Assembly: GCF_013409045.1 (NCBI RefSeq)
Contig: NZ_JACCBT010000001.1
Coordinates: 7,728,669-7,792,668 of the forward strand
Length of the DNA: 64,000 bases
Reading direction: 5' to 3'
Source: Actinomadura citrea
GTDB taxonomy: Bacteria; Actinomycetota; Actinomycetes; Streptosporangiales; Streptosporangiaceae
Shown here: positions 1 through 7,084 of the stretch, piece by piece
Layout of the letters: the number at the start of each line of letters is the position of its first letter
Numbering within the stretch: position 1 is the stretch's first letter
Notes under the pieces: model-generated
Told to the model about the DNA's origin: nothing
The model's input: the letters and a program-made list of their open reading frames with translations, nothing else
Database searches by the model: none
Made by a program: the position numbers and the translations under genes

Positions 1-2
1 TC

Positions 3-821
3 CACGTCGAAAGCCCCTACGAGCTGTCCCGCCTGGCCGACATCGCTGCCACGTCCGGCCGCGATGTCGATGTCCTGCTACGGGTCAACCTCGCTGGCGA
101 CCGCAGCGGCGTCGCGCTCGCCATGAGCGGCCCGTTCGGCATGGACCCCGAGCTGATCGATTCATGCACCGACATCCTGAACAACTCCCCGCAGGCGCGC
201 CTACGCGGCATCCATGCGCACTTGGCGTCCGGCCTGGACGCGTCCGCCATGGTCGCCCAGTCCGCCGAGATCCTCGCGTGGGGCCGCGCGTGGCTCGACA
301 GGATCGGCCACACCGGACCGCGTGAGTTCAACCTCGGCGGCGGCATGGCCGTCGACTACTCCACGCCCGGCACCCGATTCGACTGGAAGCAGTACGGCGC
401 CGACGTCGCTGCGCTCGCCGAGCCGGGCGAAACGCTGCGCATCGAACCGGGCCGCTCCATAAGCGTCTACGCCGGGTGGTACATCACCGAGGTCCTGGAC
501 GTGAAGAAGGCACACGGCCAGTGGTACGCCGTCCTACGCGGCGGCACCATGCACATCCGCACACCAGTCACCAAGCAACACAACCACCCGCACGACGTCC
601 TCACCCGCAACGGCGACGGCCCGGCAGTCGCCGGCGAGCCCATAACCCTCGTTGGCCAGCTCTGCACCCCGAAGGACGTCTTCGCACGCGAGGTCCCCAC
701 AGACCGCATCGCGGTAGGCGACCTAGTCGCCTTCTCCATGTCCGGCGCCTACGCCTGGAACATCTCCCACCACGACTTCCTCATGCATCCCAAACCCGCC
801 TTCCGCTACTTGCACCCCTAG
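3..821 (+). CDS. Type III PLP-dependent decarboxylase (LysA/SbnH-like), 5' truncated by window
   Basis: The open frame enters from the window edge and gives 272 C-terminal residues. Family marks of the alanine-racemase-fold decarboxylases are visible: NLGGGMAVDY (glycine loop for the PLP phosphate), EPGRSISVYAGW (EPGR phosphate-binding motif), LCTPKDVF (the C-x-x-x-D substrate/dimer motif) and a terminal GAYAWNISHHDF (GAY motif). The stretch MHIRTPVTKQHNHP resembles siderophore-pathway decarboxylases of the SbnH/PvsE kind more than true diaminopimelate decarboxylases. The PLP lysine lies upstream of the window. A role in siderophore or polyamine metabolism is inference, because no partner biosynthetic gene is visible. 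A hairpin at 841-870 probably ends the transcript. Confidence 0.85.
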   Translation, partial: HVESPYELSRLADIAATSGRDVDVLLRVNLAGDRSGVALAMSGPFGMDPELIDSCTDILNNSPQARLRGIHAHLASGLDASAMVAQSAEILAWGRAWLDRIGHTGPREFNLGGGMAVDYSTPGTRFDWKQYGADVAALAEPGETLRIEPGRSISVYAGWYITEVLDVKKAHGQWYAVLRGGTMHIRTPVTKQHNHPHDVLTRNGDGPAVAGEPITLVGQLCTPKDVFAREVPTDRIAVGDLVAFSMSGAYAWNISHHDFLMHPKPAFRYLHP

Positions 822-840
822 ACCAAAGCTTCGGGATGTC

Positions 841-870
841 AGCCCCTGTCCAGTTCGTCGGTCAGGGGCT
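841..870 (+). terminator. Rho-independent-like terminator of the decarboxylase gene
   Basis: AGCCCCTG (841-848) pairs perfectly with CAGGGGCT (863-870) around a 14-nt loop. It lies 20 bases after the stop codon and is followed by a short T-containing run (ttcat). Confidence 0.6.
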
Positions 871-1024
871 TTCATCTGTGCGGAGAGGCGACCTGGCGCA
901 GCGACATCCCTGACAGCTACAAGTCACACAACGCAGTTGCGTGGACGAGAACGATATCTCGGAACTGCTTGCATGCTCTTCACCTGTACTGGAGAATGCC
1001 ACAGAACCCAACAAGGAGGTATCA

Positions 1025-2308
1025 ATGAACAGCAATCAGCCTAAGCAACCATCCAAGGGATTCTCGGTCGCTGGAGACCGCTACCTCGGGCAACTATCAG
1101 CGCTACGTGGAGTTTCCAGAGCGATACAGGAGATGCCCGCTCTGGACCCCGAATGGTCCGAGAAGTACCGCAAGGCGATGAACCTATTCCCAGCGGACGA
1201 AGCCAAGATAATCAAAGACAAACTTAAAGAGATCAGCCAAGGCGTAGAGGCACTAACGGAGTTCGCGAAACAAAAAGGGGAGGGCGAGAATCCAGAAGTA
1301 GAGCCGATTCACTTCAATCTTCCAAGTCGAAGCATAGGCAACTTTTTCAAGAACCTTTTCACTGTGCCACTGTTCACCGGCGCCGATCACCGCAATCAGA
1401 TCACTACAGGCGCCTTTCTTATGGCCGCCACCTCATCATTCGAGGCACTCCTGAGTGCAGTGGCGCGAGAGATCTACCGAAAGAATCCTTCAGCACTGCA
1501 AAGATCTGACCATGAGTTCACACTTGAAGAGCTCAACACTTACGCAACGATTGAGGATGCACGCGAAGCCCTCATTTTTCGACGCATCGAAAGTCTTTTG
1601 ATGGAGAGCGTCGACAATTGGATTAAATGGATTGACAGGACGACAAACATCAAACTTCCAAACATTGTAGGAGATTGGATGGAGACTAGGGAAATATTCG
1701 CCCGAAGAAACATCATTGTCCACGCAGGAGGAGTAGCAAGCCGACGCTATATATCCGATCTAGAAAGAGCTGGCATCGATACTAAAGGTATATCAGTTGG
1801 CCAAGATATTGGCGTGGACCCACAGTATCTCGATCAGGCATTGCAACGCCTTATCGCATTCGGGCTGATACTCGTTCATTCCGTCTGGGCGCGCCTACAT
1901 AAGCCTCTGGCCGACACGGCTGCTGCATGGATTTCCGATAGGCAGGAGGGGCTAATCCACCAGCAAATGTGGACGGCAACACTCCTGACTTCCCGCTACA
2001 TCGAATCACTTGAGGCGAACAGGCACATAGTTCTGGATGCCAGGGTAAACGGATGGCTCGCCCACAAGAAGTTGGATGATACATCAGTCGCTACCCATGT
2101 CAGGTCCTGGGATGTAACAGGTCTTGCCAGGAAATACAGTATTGCAAAATGCCTCCTTCTCGACGATTTTGACAGGTGCAAGGAGGATATAGATGCGGAA
2201 CTCAAGAATCAGGCGCTCACTCCTTACGAGATGTTCATGAATCCCCTCTTTGAGGGATATATCTCTTGGACGGATGACAGAGGGCAATCAACATCTGGAG
2301 AAGATTGA
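1025..2308 (+). CDS. HEPN-domain (RxxxxH) protein, candidate defence or toxin protein
   Basis: The protein has 427 residues when started at the ATG behind AAGGAGGT (1013-1020). An in-frame upstream GTG at 941 lacks such a site. Residues about 130-240 form a helical region (FLMAATSSFEALLSAVAREI ... FRRIESLLMESVDNW) ending in ARRNIIVHAGG. There Arg228 and His233 make the RNxxVH version of the HEPN R-x4-H catalytic motif. HEPN domains are typically metal-independent RNases of toxin, abortive-infection and CRISPR-associated proteins. The flanking segments (1-110 and 250-427) are helical and unrecognised. Base and codon use (AGA, ATA and AAA common) are clearly unlike the GC-rich neighbours, which indicates recent transfer. 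The HEPN call rests on motif and context. RNase activity and target are not shown. Confidence 0.7.
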   Translation: MNSNQPKQPSKGFSVAGDRYLGQLSALRGVSRAIQEMPALDPEWSEKYRKAMNLFPADEAKIIKDKLKEISQGVEALTEFAKQKGEGENPEVEPIHFNLPSRSIGNFFKNLFTVPLFTGADHRNQITTGAFLMAATSSFEALLSAVAREIYRKNPSALQRSDHEFTLEELNTYATIEDAREALIFRRIESLLMESVDNWIKWIDRTTNIKLPNIVGDWMETREIFARRNIIVHAGGVASRRYISDLERAGIDTKGISVGQDIGVDPQYLDQALQRLIAFGLILVHSVWARLHKPLADTAAAWISDRQEGLIHQQMWTATLLTSRYIESLEANRHIVLDARVNGWLAHKKLDDTSVATHVRSWDVTGLARKYSIAKCLLLDDFDRCKEDIDAELKNQALTPYEMFMNPLFEGYISWTDDRGQSTSGED

Positions 2309-2309
2309 C

Positions 2310-2411
2310 ATGCCAGAGAGTCTGACGTTCTATGCTGGCTCGCCCATATCGCTGCGCCTGATCCACAGAATTGGCCGCTACATTTTCGGAGAAAAATCCG
2401 AAGACCGATAA
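2310..2411 (+). CDS. Possible 33-residue small protein downstream of the HEPN gene
   Basis: An ATG one base after the HEPN stop opens a 33-codon frame ending in TAA. GGAG (2297-2300) sits nine bases upstream. The product is short and basic, with no recognisable motif. Position and spacing would suit a translationally coupled small partner such as an antitoxin, but chance cannot be excluded at this length. Confidence 0.3.
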   Translation: MPESLTFYAGSPISLRLIHRIGRYIFGEKSEDR

Positions 2412-2899
2412 TTCATAAAGCTATTCATCGCCACCTGACAGGATGTCCTCGGAATTGCCAGACCTACTTGGCAGATAACAGGGGCCCGTCTCCGAAAAGT
2501 CCTTGCATGGCTTGGCCTCTACCAAATACTCAGCTTCCGAGGTTCGACCATCATCTGTTGGCGCTCGCATACACGAACTCTGGCATGAGGGAGCGACCTG
2601 ATGATCAGCACGCGAACCCTTGGCCGCAGTCGGCCTCGGGGCCACTGCTGACCCAGATCGAGTACCGAAGTGAGCGCCAACCGAGATGAATGTATGTGGA
2701 CTCCTCCGGGCAGCTGTGACGTCGTTGCCTGTCGTCGCTAGGCGGCGCCGTCCGACCGTTCCGGGTGTGGCCGGATCGAGTCCAATCACGAGACCGACTG
2801 GTGTCAGTACACGACGATACCTCCGGCGGCTTGCACAATCGGTCCTCGCTTGCTCTCTAGTTGTGATCGAGCCTACGGAGAGCAAGCGGGCCCTATCCT
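2412..2899. other. 488-bp segment without a recognisable gene
   Basis: Short frames on both strands here show no codon bias, ribosome site or familiar motif. Apart from the hairpin at 2847-2888 I see no structure. It separates the HEPN gene from the convergent HNH gene. Confidence 0.5.
2847..2888 (-). terminator. Hairpin after the HNH endonuclease gene
   Basis: CGCTTGCTCTC (2847-2857) is perfectly complementary to GAGAGCAAGCG (2878-2888), with a 20-nt loop. It begins 11 bases after the stop of the minus-strand HNH gene. There is no U-tract, so it may act as a GC-rich actinomycete terminator. Confidence 0.45.
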
Positions 2900-3763
2900 T
2901 TACTCTTCGCGCTTCTCGGCAGCCTTCCGGCTCTTGCGCTCTCGCTCATACCGGTTGACCGCTTCCGGAGCCCCCTCCGGGGGCCATGGCTTCCAGGCCC
3001 GCAGCTCGTAGGTCACCTGCGTAACGCCGTTCTCTTTCACGCGATGCGGGGCGATGTCCCACCCCAGAACGAAACGCAGCTCACGGAGCCTCTTCTTGGG
3101 GTCTCCCTTGTGGGTGTCCTTGGCCACTACGGTCAGCAGTTCGACTGGTGTCTGCTCTCCACGTTCCGCGAAAGCCTTGAGTAGCTCACCGATGCGCTCC
3201 CAGGGGTTGGGGCGGTTGATCGCAGCTGCCAGGACGTCGCCGTAGGGGTCCAACGTGGCGAAGAAGGCCTTCTTGCCGTTGTTGTGCCGCTCGCACAGCG
3301 GTTCAAGGTTCTCAAGGACCGTCTCCCCACCCCAGGATCGGGGCACTTTGTGGTCGATCTGGAGCTTGGCGTCCTCGGGGCCGACGCCACACATGGCGCA
3401 GAACCTGCCGTGCTTGGTGAAGACCTCCGCCTCCAGCTTGGGCGAGACGCGGTGGCCCTTGTCCGCGGCCGGCGTCGGGCTCCAGCCATCGACCCGGTAG
3501 ACCCACGCACCGTCTCCCTCCCGGCGATAGGAGGTGACGGTGAAGTGGTCCCGTACCGCCCGCAGCCGACGCTGGCTTTGAACGTTGGCCTTGCCCAGCA
3601 CTGCCTGGGACCGTTCGAGCCATTCAGCCATGGTCGGCGGGTCGAGCCTCCGTTCCAGCAGGAAGCGGCAGGCTTCCTCCTCCTCGCGGTTGGGGAACAG
3701 CTCGCTGATCTCGCTGCTCTGCGGGTCGGGCAGCGGCCGATCCTGCGGTGCCACGTCGGGCAT
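2900..3763 (-). CDS. HNH endonuclease domain protein
   Basis: The protein has 287 residues and starts at an ATG behind GAGGAGGAC. A C-x2-C pair (FCAMCG) is followed by IDHKVPRSWGG, then ENLEPLCERHNNGK. That is the full ββα-metal HNH signature: DH, N and H, plus zinc-type cysteines. N-terminal residues 1-110 look like a helical DNA-binding or dimerisation part. The last 80 residues are basic and charged. HNH proteins of this size include orphan type II restriction enzymes and homing or anti-phage nucleases. No methyltransferase lies beside it, so restriction is not supported by context. It stands alone on the minus strand within the island that ends at the tRNA-like repeats. Confidence 0.75.
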   Translation of the reverse strand: MPDVAPQDRPLPDPQSSEISELFPNREEEEACRFLLERRLDPPTMAEWLERSQAVLGKANVQSQRRLRAVRDHFTVTSYRREGDGAWVYRVDGWSPTPAADKGHRVSPKLEAEVFTKHGRFCAMCGVGPEDAKLQIDHKVPRSWGGETVLENLEPLCERHNNGKKAFFATLDPYGDVLAAAINRPNPWERIGELLKAFAERGEQTPVELLTVVAKDTHKGDPKKRLRELRFVLGWDIAPHRVKENGVTQVTYELRAWKPWPPEGAPEAVNRYERERKSRKAAEKREE

Positions 3764-4216
3764 GTCGTCCTCCTCGGGGGGCGGAGTAGGTGATCAAACT
3801 CTAAGGGCGGCATGCCGTCATAGCAAGTTCAGAGCACATGCCGCCTTAGGCTTTACGTAGTAAGAGATGCAGGCTGTACGGTGTATGCATCAGATTCGTT
3901 GCCGTCACCATCATGACTGTCACTGAGTCTTTCCGACGGCAACACAGTCACCGGCGGTGCCAGGCATGGCGCATCGCTCTAGGTGCCACTCCGCGCCGTG
4001 CCTACATCAGGCTCAGGTACGGCACCGCCGCTCACCGCGTCGCCCCCATGAAGCGAAGAGAGAGCCCGTCAGGCCCCACACCTCGGCACATACAGGTCGG
4101 AAGGGGTCTAGGGGCGGCCTCAGAACGCGACTCAGGGCCGCGACGTGTTCCATCTGCGTCCGCTGAGCAGTACTGCGGAGGCACCTTCCCTGGTAGGGCG
4201 CCTATTCGGTGCTGGT
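3764..4216. other. Intergenic segment between the HNH gene and the first tRNA-like repeat
   Basis: It holds the upstream region of the HNH gene and no convincing coding frame. Towards its right end, GTGTTCC (4145-4151) followed 11 bp later by a degenerate copy resembles the paired motif seen at 5832-5849. A GCACCTT at 4181-4187 could pair imperfectly with the acceptor 3' strand of the tRNA fragment, but no D-arm can be drawn. Confidence 0.45.
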
Positions 4217-4267
4217 CTCCGGAGCCGTGTGCGCAGGTTCGAATCCTGCAGGGGGCACCTCAGACGA
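4217..4267 (+). repeat. Attachment-site-like direct repeat copy 1: 3' half of a tRNA-Arg(CCG)
   Basis: The repeat begins with CTCCGGA, an anticodon loop reading CCG with U33. It continues through a perfect T-arm (GCAGG-TTCGAAT-CCTGC, 4233-4249), the acceptor 3' strand AGGGGGC (4250-4256), discriminator A and CC. The 5' half of a tRNA is absent or unrecognisable, so this is a fragment. It recurs at 5683-5733 with 3 mismatches in 51 bp. Integrative elements of actinomycetes commonly use exactly this anticodon-to-3'-end part of a tRNA gene as their att core. Confidence 0.75.
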
Positions 4268-4364
4268 TCACCGCAAACCCCGGTTGACCAGGCATCTTGT
4301 CTGTCGCCGGGGTTTGTTGCGTATGCAGCCATGTGCCAGCGGAAGCCGCCGTTTGTCACGCTTC

Positions 4365-4383
4365 CCGGAACATACGCGGAACG
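4365..4383 (-). repeat. Possible integrase arm-type site beside att copy 1
   Basis: The 19-bp CCGGAACATACGCGGAACG occurs again at 5588-5606 with a single mismatch. Read on the minus strand it is two GTTCC motifs spaced 11 bp, about one helical turn. It starts 97 bp to the right of att copy 1. A binding role is inference. Confidence 0.4.
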
Positions 4384-4448
4384 CGGTCGAGGCCATCCGC
4401 CCAGGTCACCCCCAAGAAAAGAGCCCCGGTGCGGAACCGGGGCTCAGA

Positions 4449-4763
4449 CTAGCGGCGTAGCGCCGCATCCATCCGTTCGAACCAGAGACCGTCCTCCCCG
4501 TCGAGGCAGTGCGCGTAGATCCGTTGCAGGACCTCCACGCTGTGCCCGGCCCACTCGGCGACCTGGGTAGCCGGCACCCCCGAGTTGAGCCGCCACGAGA
4601 CCCCGGCGTGCCGGAAGTCGTACGGCTTGCGCGCCAGCGGAGTCTTCACCTGTGCCGCCGTCAGCGCCTTGCCCCGCGCTACGTCCAGGACCCGCCACAG
4701 CGTCAAGGGGCGGCGGCGCTCAGGCCGCTGCGCGGCCCAGCGCCAGGCCGCCCGGAGCGTGCG
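4449..4763 (-). pseudogene. Truncated tyrosine recombinase (integrase) 3' end
   Basis: About 104 codons ending at 4449 encode the C-terminal catalytic part of an actinomycete phage/AICE-type integrase. PYDFRHAGVSWRLNSGVP carries the box II R-H region. It is followed by TQVAEWAGHSVEVLQRIYAH, with the conserved GHS and the nucleophile Tyr in the RIYAH context. Upstream in the same frame the sequence loses all resemblance to the family, so the N-terminal SAM-like domain and the first catalytic Arg region are gone. The gene reads towards att copy 1, 181 bp away, which is the normal int-att arrangement. It cannot encode a working recombinase. Confidence 0.8.
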
Positions 4764-5173
4764 GCGTGGGCGCCGGTCACCGGACGGCCGCGCCGGGCCA
4801 CGCATCGCGCCACGCCCGCTAGCCCCGCCCCGACCGCTCACCGCAGGGGCGCGCCACCGCCCTGACGAGTCGACGCCGGAGCCTCTGAGCCCGTTTCGGC
4901 GATCAGCACCAGGGCCTGACTGTGATCGAGCGCCATTGGAGGCCGCGGGGGAGATTGCCGGAAGATCGGCTGAGCGTGCGCTACTGGGGAACCCCGTGGT
5001 TCCCCAGACCCCTCCTGGAGCCGGAGGGCACTCCCGCGCGAATCTGTCTGTCTCGGGATTCGCGCCGTTCGCGCGGGAGCACCCCCCGGACCGGTCCGTT
5101 TGTCCGTTGCGGAGCGCGGGACGACGGCAGACGGGAAGCTCGGGCAGGGCACTGCGCGCGAGAGCACACCCGG
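4764..5173. other. 410-bp segment between integrase remnant and a hypothetical gene
   Basis: The frame upstream of the integrase remnant stays open but encodes low-complexity Arg/Gly/Ser-rich sequence without family resemblance. I take it as decayed element DNA. I see no promoter or repeat here. Confidence 0.4.
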
Positions 5174-5533
5174 TCACCAGACTCCGAGCCGCATGACGTT
5201 CCACGAGAGACGAATGACGGGACGCGTCTGCAACCGCAACGGATCAAGGTCACCAGTCGCGAAGAGCAGGACCAGGCCTTCATACTCGTCCCGCTTCTCA
5301 ACGGTGAGGCTCTCCAACCTGCGGAGCCGACCAATCGACATGGTCTCTTCGCCCGCCTCGTACATCGTCAGGTACGCCTCACCCGACGTGGGATCGAGCG
5401 AGAAGAGCACTTCACGAGTTCCTCGCCGGAGACGAAACGACTGAAGCCCGACAGGCCAAGGCATGTCCTCGAACTCCGAGAACGGTTCGTCTTCGAAGAG
5501 CCAGATCAGGTCCGCAAGGTCGGGCATCTCCAT
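5174..5533 (-). CDS. Hypothetical protein, about 119 residues
   Basis: From the ATG at 5533 the product is acidic and soluble-looking: a MEMPDLADLIWLFEDEPFSE helix, then alternating strands (LQSFRLRRGTREVLFSLDP, GEAYLTMYEAGEETM, LESLTVEKRD, LVLLFATGDLDPLRLQTRP). The periodic hydrophobic pattern and normal codon bias argue for a real single-domain beta-rich protein. I do not recognise the family. The frame is open further upstream (to 5632), but that part has no coding character. It lies between the two att-like repeats and may be cargo of the decayed element. Ribosome site is weak, so the start is uncertain. Confidence 0.45.
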   Translation of the reverse strand: MEMPDLADLIWLFEDEPFSEFEDMPWPVGLQSFRLRRGTREVLFSLDPTSGEAYLTMYEAGEETMSIGRLRRLESLTVEKRDEYEGLVLLFATGDLDPLRLQTRPVIRLSWNVMRLGVW

Positions 5534-5587
5534 GGGACAGACGTTATAGGCAGCCGGAGAGCCCAGCAGCATGGCGAGGAGCAAGAT

Positions 5588-5606
5588 CCGGAACATACAC
5601 GGAACG
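5588..5606 (-). repeat. Possible integrase arm-type site left of att copy 2
   Basis: CCGGAACATACACGGAACG is a near-identical copy (18 of 19) of the motif at 4365-4383. It ends 76 bp before att copy 2. Confidence 0.4.
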
Positions 5607-5682
5607 GCACAAGGATCAGCAACGGAGAGCACGCGTCCGCTCGCAGGTCAGCGCCTGGATGCAACCGAGATGAGTCAGCGCC

Positions 5683-5733
5683 CTCCGGAGCCGTGTGCGC
5701 GTGTTCGGATCCTGCAGGGGGCACCTCAGACGA
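5683..5733 (+). repeat. Attachment-site-like direct repeat copy 2 (tRNA-Arg 3' half)
   Basis: It is 48/51 identical to 4217-4267, starting at the same CTCCGGA and running seven bases past the acceptor CC. The three changes fall in the T-arm (GCGTG-TTCGGAT-CCTGC). They break the stem and remove the conserved A58, so it could not be a functional tRNA end. Together with copy 1 it brackets a 1.4-kb remnant element. Confidence 0.75.
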
Positions 5734-5831
5734 CCAGCGGGTTCCTGTGCTTGAGTTGCGGAAACCGGCTCTTTTCGTTCCTGGGCCATGTGACTTCAGA
5801 TGCCACTACAGGACGCCGTATGCCAAGGCGC

Positions 5832-5849
5832 GTGTTCCATTTGTGTTCC
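5832..5849 (+). repeat. Tandem GTGTTCC pair right of att copy 2
   Basis: GTGTTCC occurs at 5832-5838 and 5843-5849, exactly 11 bp apart, starting 98 bp after att copy 2. The spacing from att copy 1 to the motif at 4365 is the same. It is a candidate recombinase arm-binding site. Confidence 0.4.
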
Positions 5850-5862
5850 AGCACCTAACTGC

Positions 5863-5970
5863 CTAGGACGTCGTCTGTGCGTGCCTTCCACATGTGGTCG
5901 TGGCCGGGATGACCTTGGCGTAGATCTTCAGGAGCACCGTCGGCGAGTTCCAGCCGTCCCATCCCTTCCA
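5863..5970 (-). pseudogene. Second tyrosine recombinase 3' remnant
   Basis: One minus-strand frame ending in TAG at 5863 reads GWNSPTVLLKIYAKVIP near its middle. This is the terminal LG-x-SS-P-x-x-x-L-K-x-Y segment of tyrosine recombinases, including the nucleophilic Tyr. Only about 35 codons remain and the upstream frame is not integrase-like. It lies 130 bp right of att copy 2 and reads towards it, mirroring the larger remnant at copy 1. It differs in sequence from that remnant, so it derives from a different element. Confidence 0.55.
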
Positions 5971-6174
5971 TCTACTTCCTCGCAGACTTTGTGTCGCGAT
6001 TCCAATGAGGCCTTTGCCGCGCATGCCCATGCCTGTCGCGGATGAAGAGGGGCTCGCACGACGAGGAAGGGCGGGGCGGATCGTTGTGATCCGTCCCGCC
6101 CTCGGCTGGTGTCCCGGCGCCGTCAGTGACGCCGGGAGGAGTTCATCGGCGAGGATCGACCCGCGAGGTACCGG

Positions 6175-6735
6175 TCAGCGCCAGTGACCGTACCCGTGGC
6201 CTCCGACGAACAGGTAGCCGGATACCGAGGTGTCGCTCAGCGGGCCGTTCCCGCCGATGCCGGTCTTCGCGAGATCCCCGTCGACCTTCTTCATCAGCCG
6301 GTCGAACCTGGCCCACGCGGTGTCCTTCGTACCGGAGATGTGGACCAGGGCCGCGAGTTCCGAAGCGACCGGCCGGTAGATGGTCTTGCTCAGCACTGCC
6401 GGTCCGCCCTTGTCGATCGCGTCGACCAGCATGTACTTGTCGATCGCCAGGGACTGGGGATCGGCTTCGGTACTGCCGGGGCAGCCGGGCGCCTGGAGGA
6501 GATGGACGTCGACCCAGATGACGGCGTAGACGTCTTCCGACGTCCGCCGGGATTCCAGGGCCCGCGTCAGGGCCTCGGTGCCGGGCAGGTCCGCCAGTTC
6601 CTTCTCTTCCTTCGCGCAGACCTCGGCGTAAGTCAGCGGCCCGTTGTCGGCGATCCCGCGACTGTAGAGGCTTGCGAGCACTGCCGTCAGCGCAAAGATG
6701 AGCAGCCCGACGGTCACGCGTTGTTTGGTAAGCAC
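6175..6735 (-). CDS. Membrane-anchored or secreted hypothetical protein
   Basis: The product has 186 residues and starts with GTG behind GGAGG (7-nt spacing). Residues 8-25 (VGLLIFALTAVLASLYS) form one hydrophobic segment after TKQR, so it is an uncleaved signal anchor or signal peptide. The rest is extracytoplasmic, with a single Cys pair (C42 and C84) and a Gly/His-rich C-terminus (GGHGYGHWR). I do not recognise the family. It is monocistronic, with a long non-coding stretch upstream. Confidence 0.7.
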   Translation of the reverse strand: MLTKQRVTVGLLIFALTAVLASLYSRGIADNGPLTYAEVCAKEEKELADLPGTEALTRALESRRTSEDVYAVIWVDVHLLQAPGCPGSTEADPQSLAIDKYMLVDAIDKGGPAVLSKTIYRPVASELAALVHISGTKDTAWARFDRLMKKVDGDLAKTGIGGNGPLSDTSVSGYLFVGGHGYGHWR

Positions 6736-7084
6736 GCTGGGTCCTCCGAATTTTCTTTGTTGACCGCTCTTTCTGGCGGTCGCTCTCGTTGGACCGTCGC
6801 TGGTCGGCGGCGATCGGCAATGCCCTCTCTGTCAGACTGCCGCGAGACATGGGACATGTAGGTACTTTTAGCAACAAATAGGACTGGATAGGACGAACGT
6901 CGCGGTGGCGATGACCCTCGCCGACCGGACGGCAGGCCCCGCCGCCTGCGACGCGTGCCGAAGGCCGGTGCCGTGCCGCGCACCGCAAAGCCGCCGAGCG
7001 CGGGCGAGGACGCTCCGGGACGAGGCGACTCGGCTGGAAATCCGGAATGAGAAACTGTCCGGCGATGTGTTGCGTCGGTTCTTT
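6736..7084. other. Intergenic 349-bp segment
   Basis: It separates two minus-strand genes. It includes the upstream region and ribosome site of the 6175-6735 gene. I find no further gene or repeat. Confidence 0.5.

Noticed and set aside
2421..2885. Minus-strand 154-codon frame in the gap after the HEPN gene
   Set aside because: No codon bias, ribosome site or recognisable motif; the start lies within the putative terminator of the HNH gene.
4181..4257. A complete 77-nt tRNA gene
   Set aside because: GCACCTT at 4181 could pair with the acceptor 3' strand except at one position, but no D-arm and only a weak anticodon stem can be drawn. I call only the 3' half.
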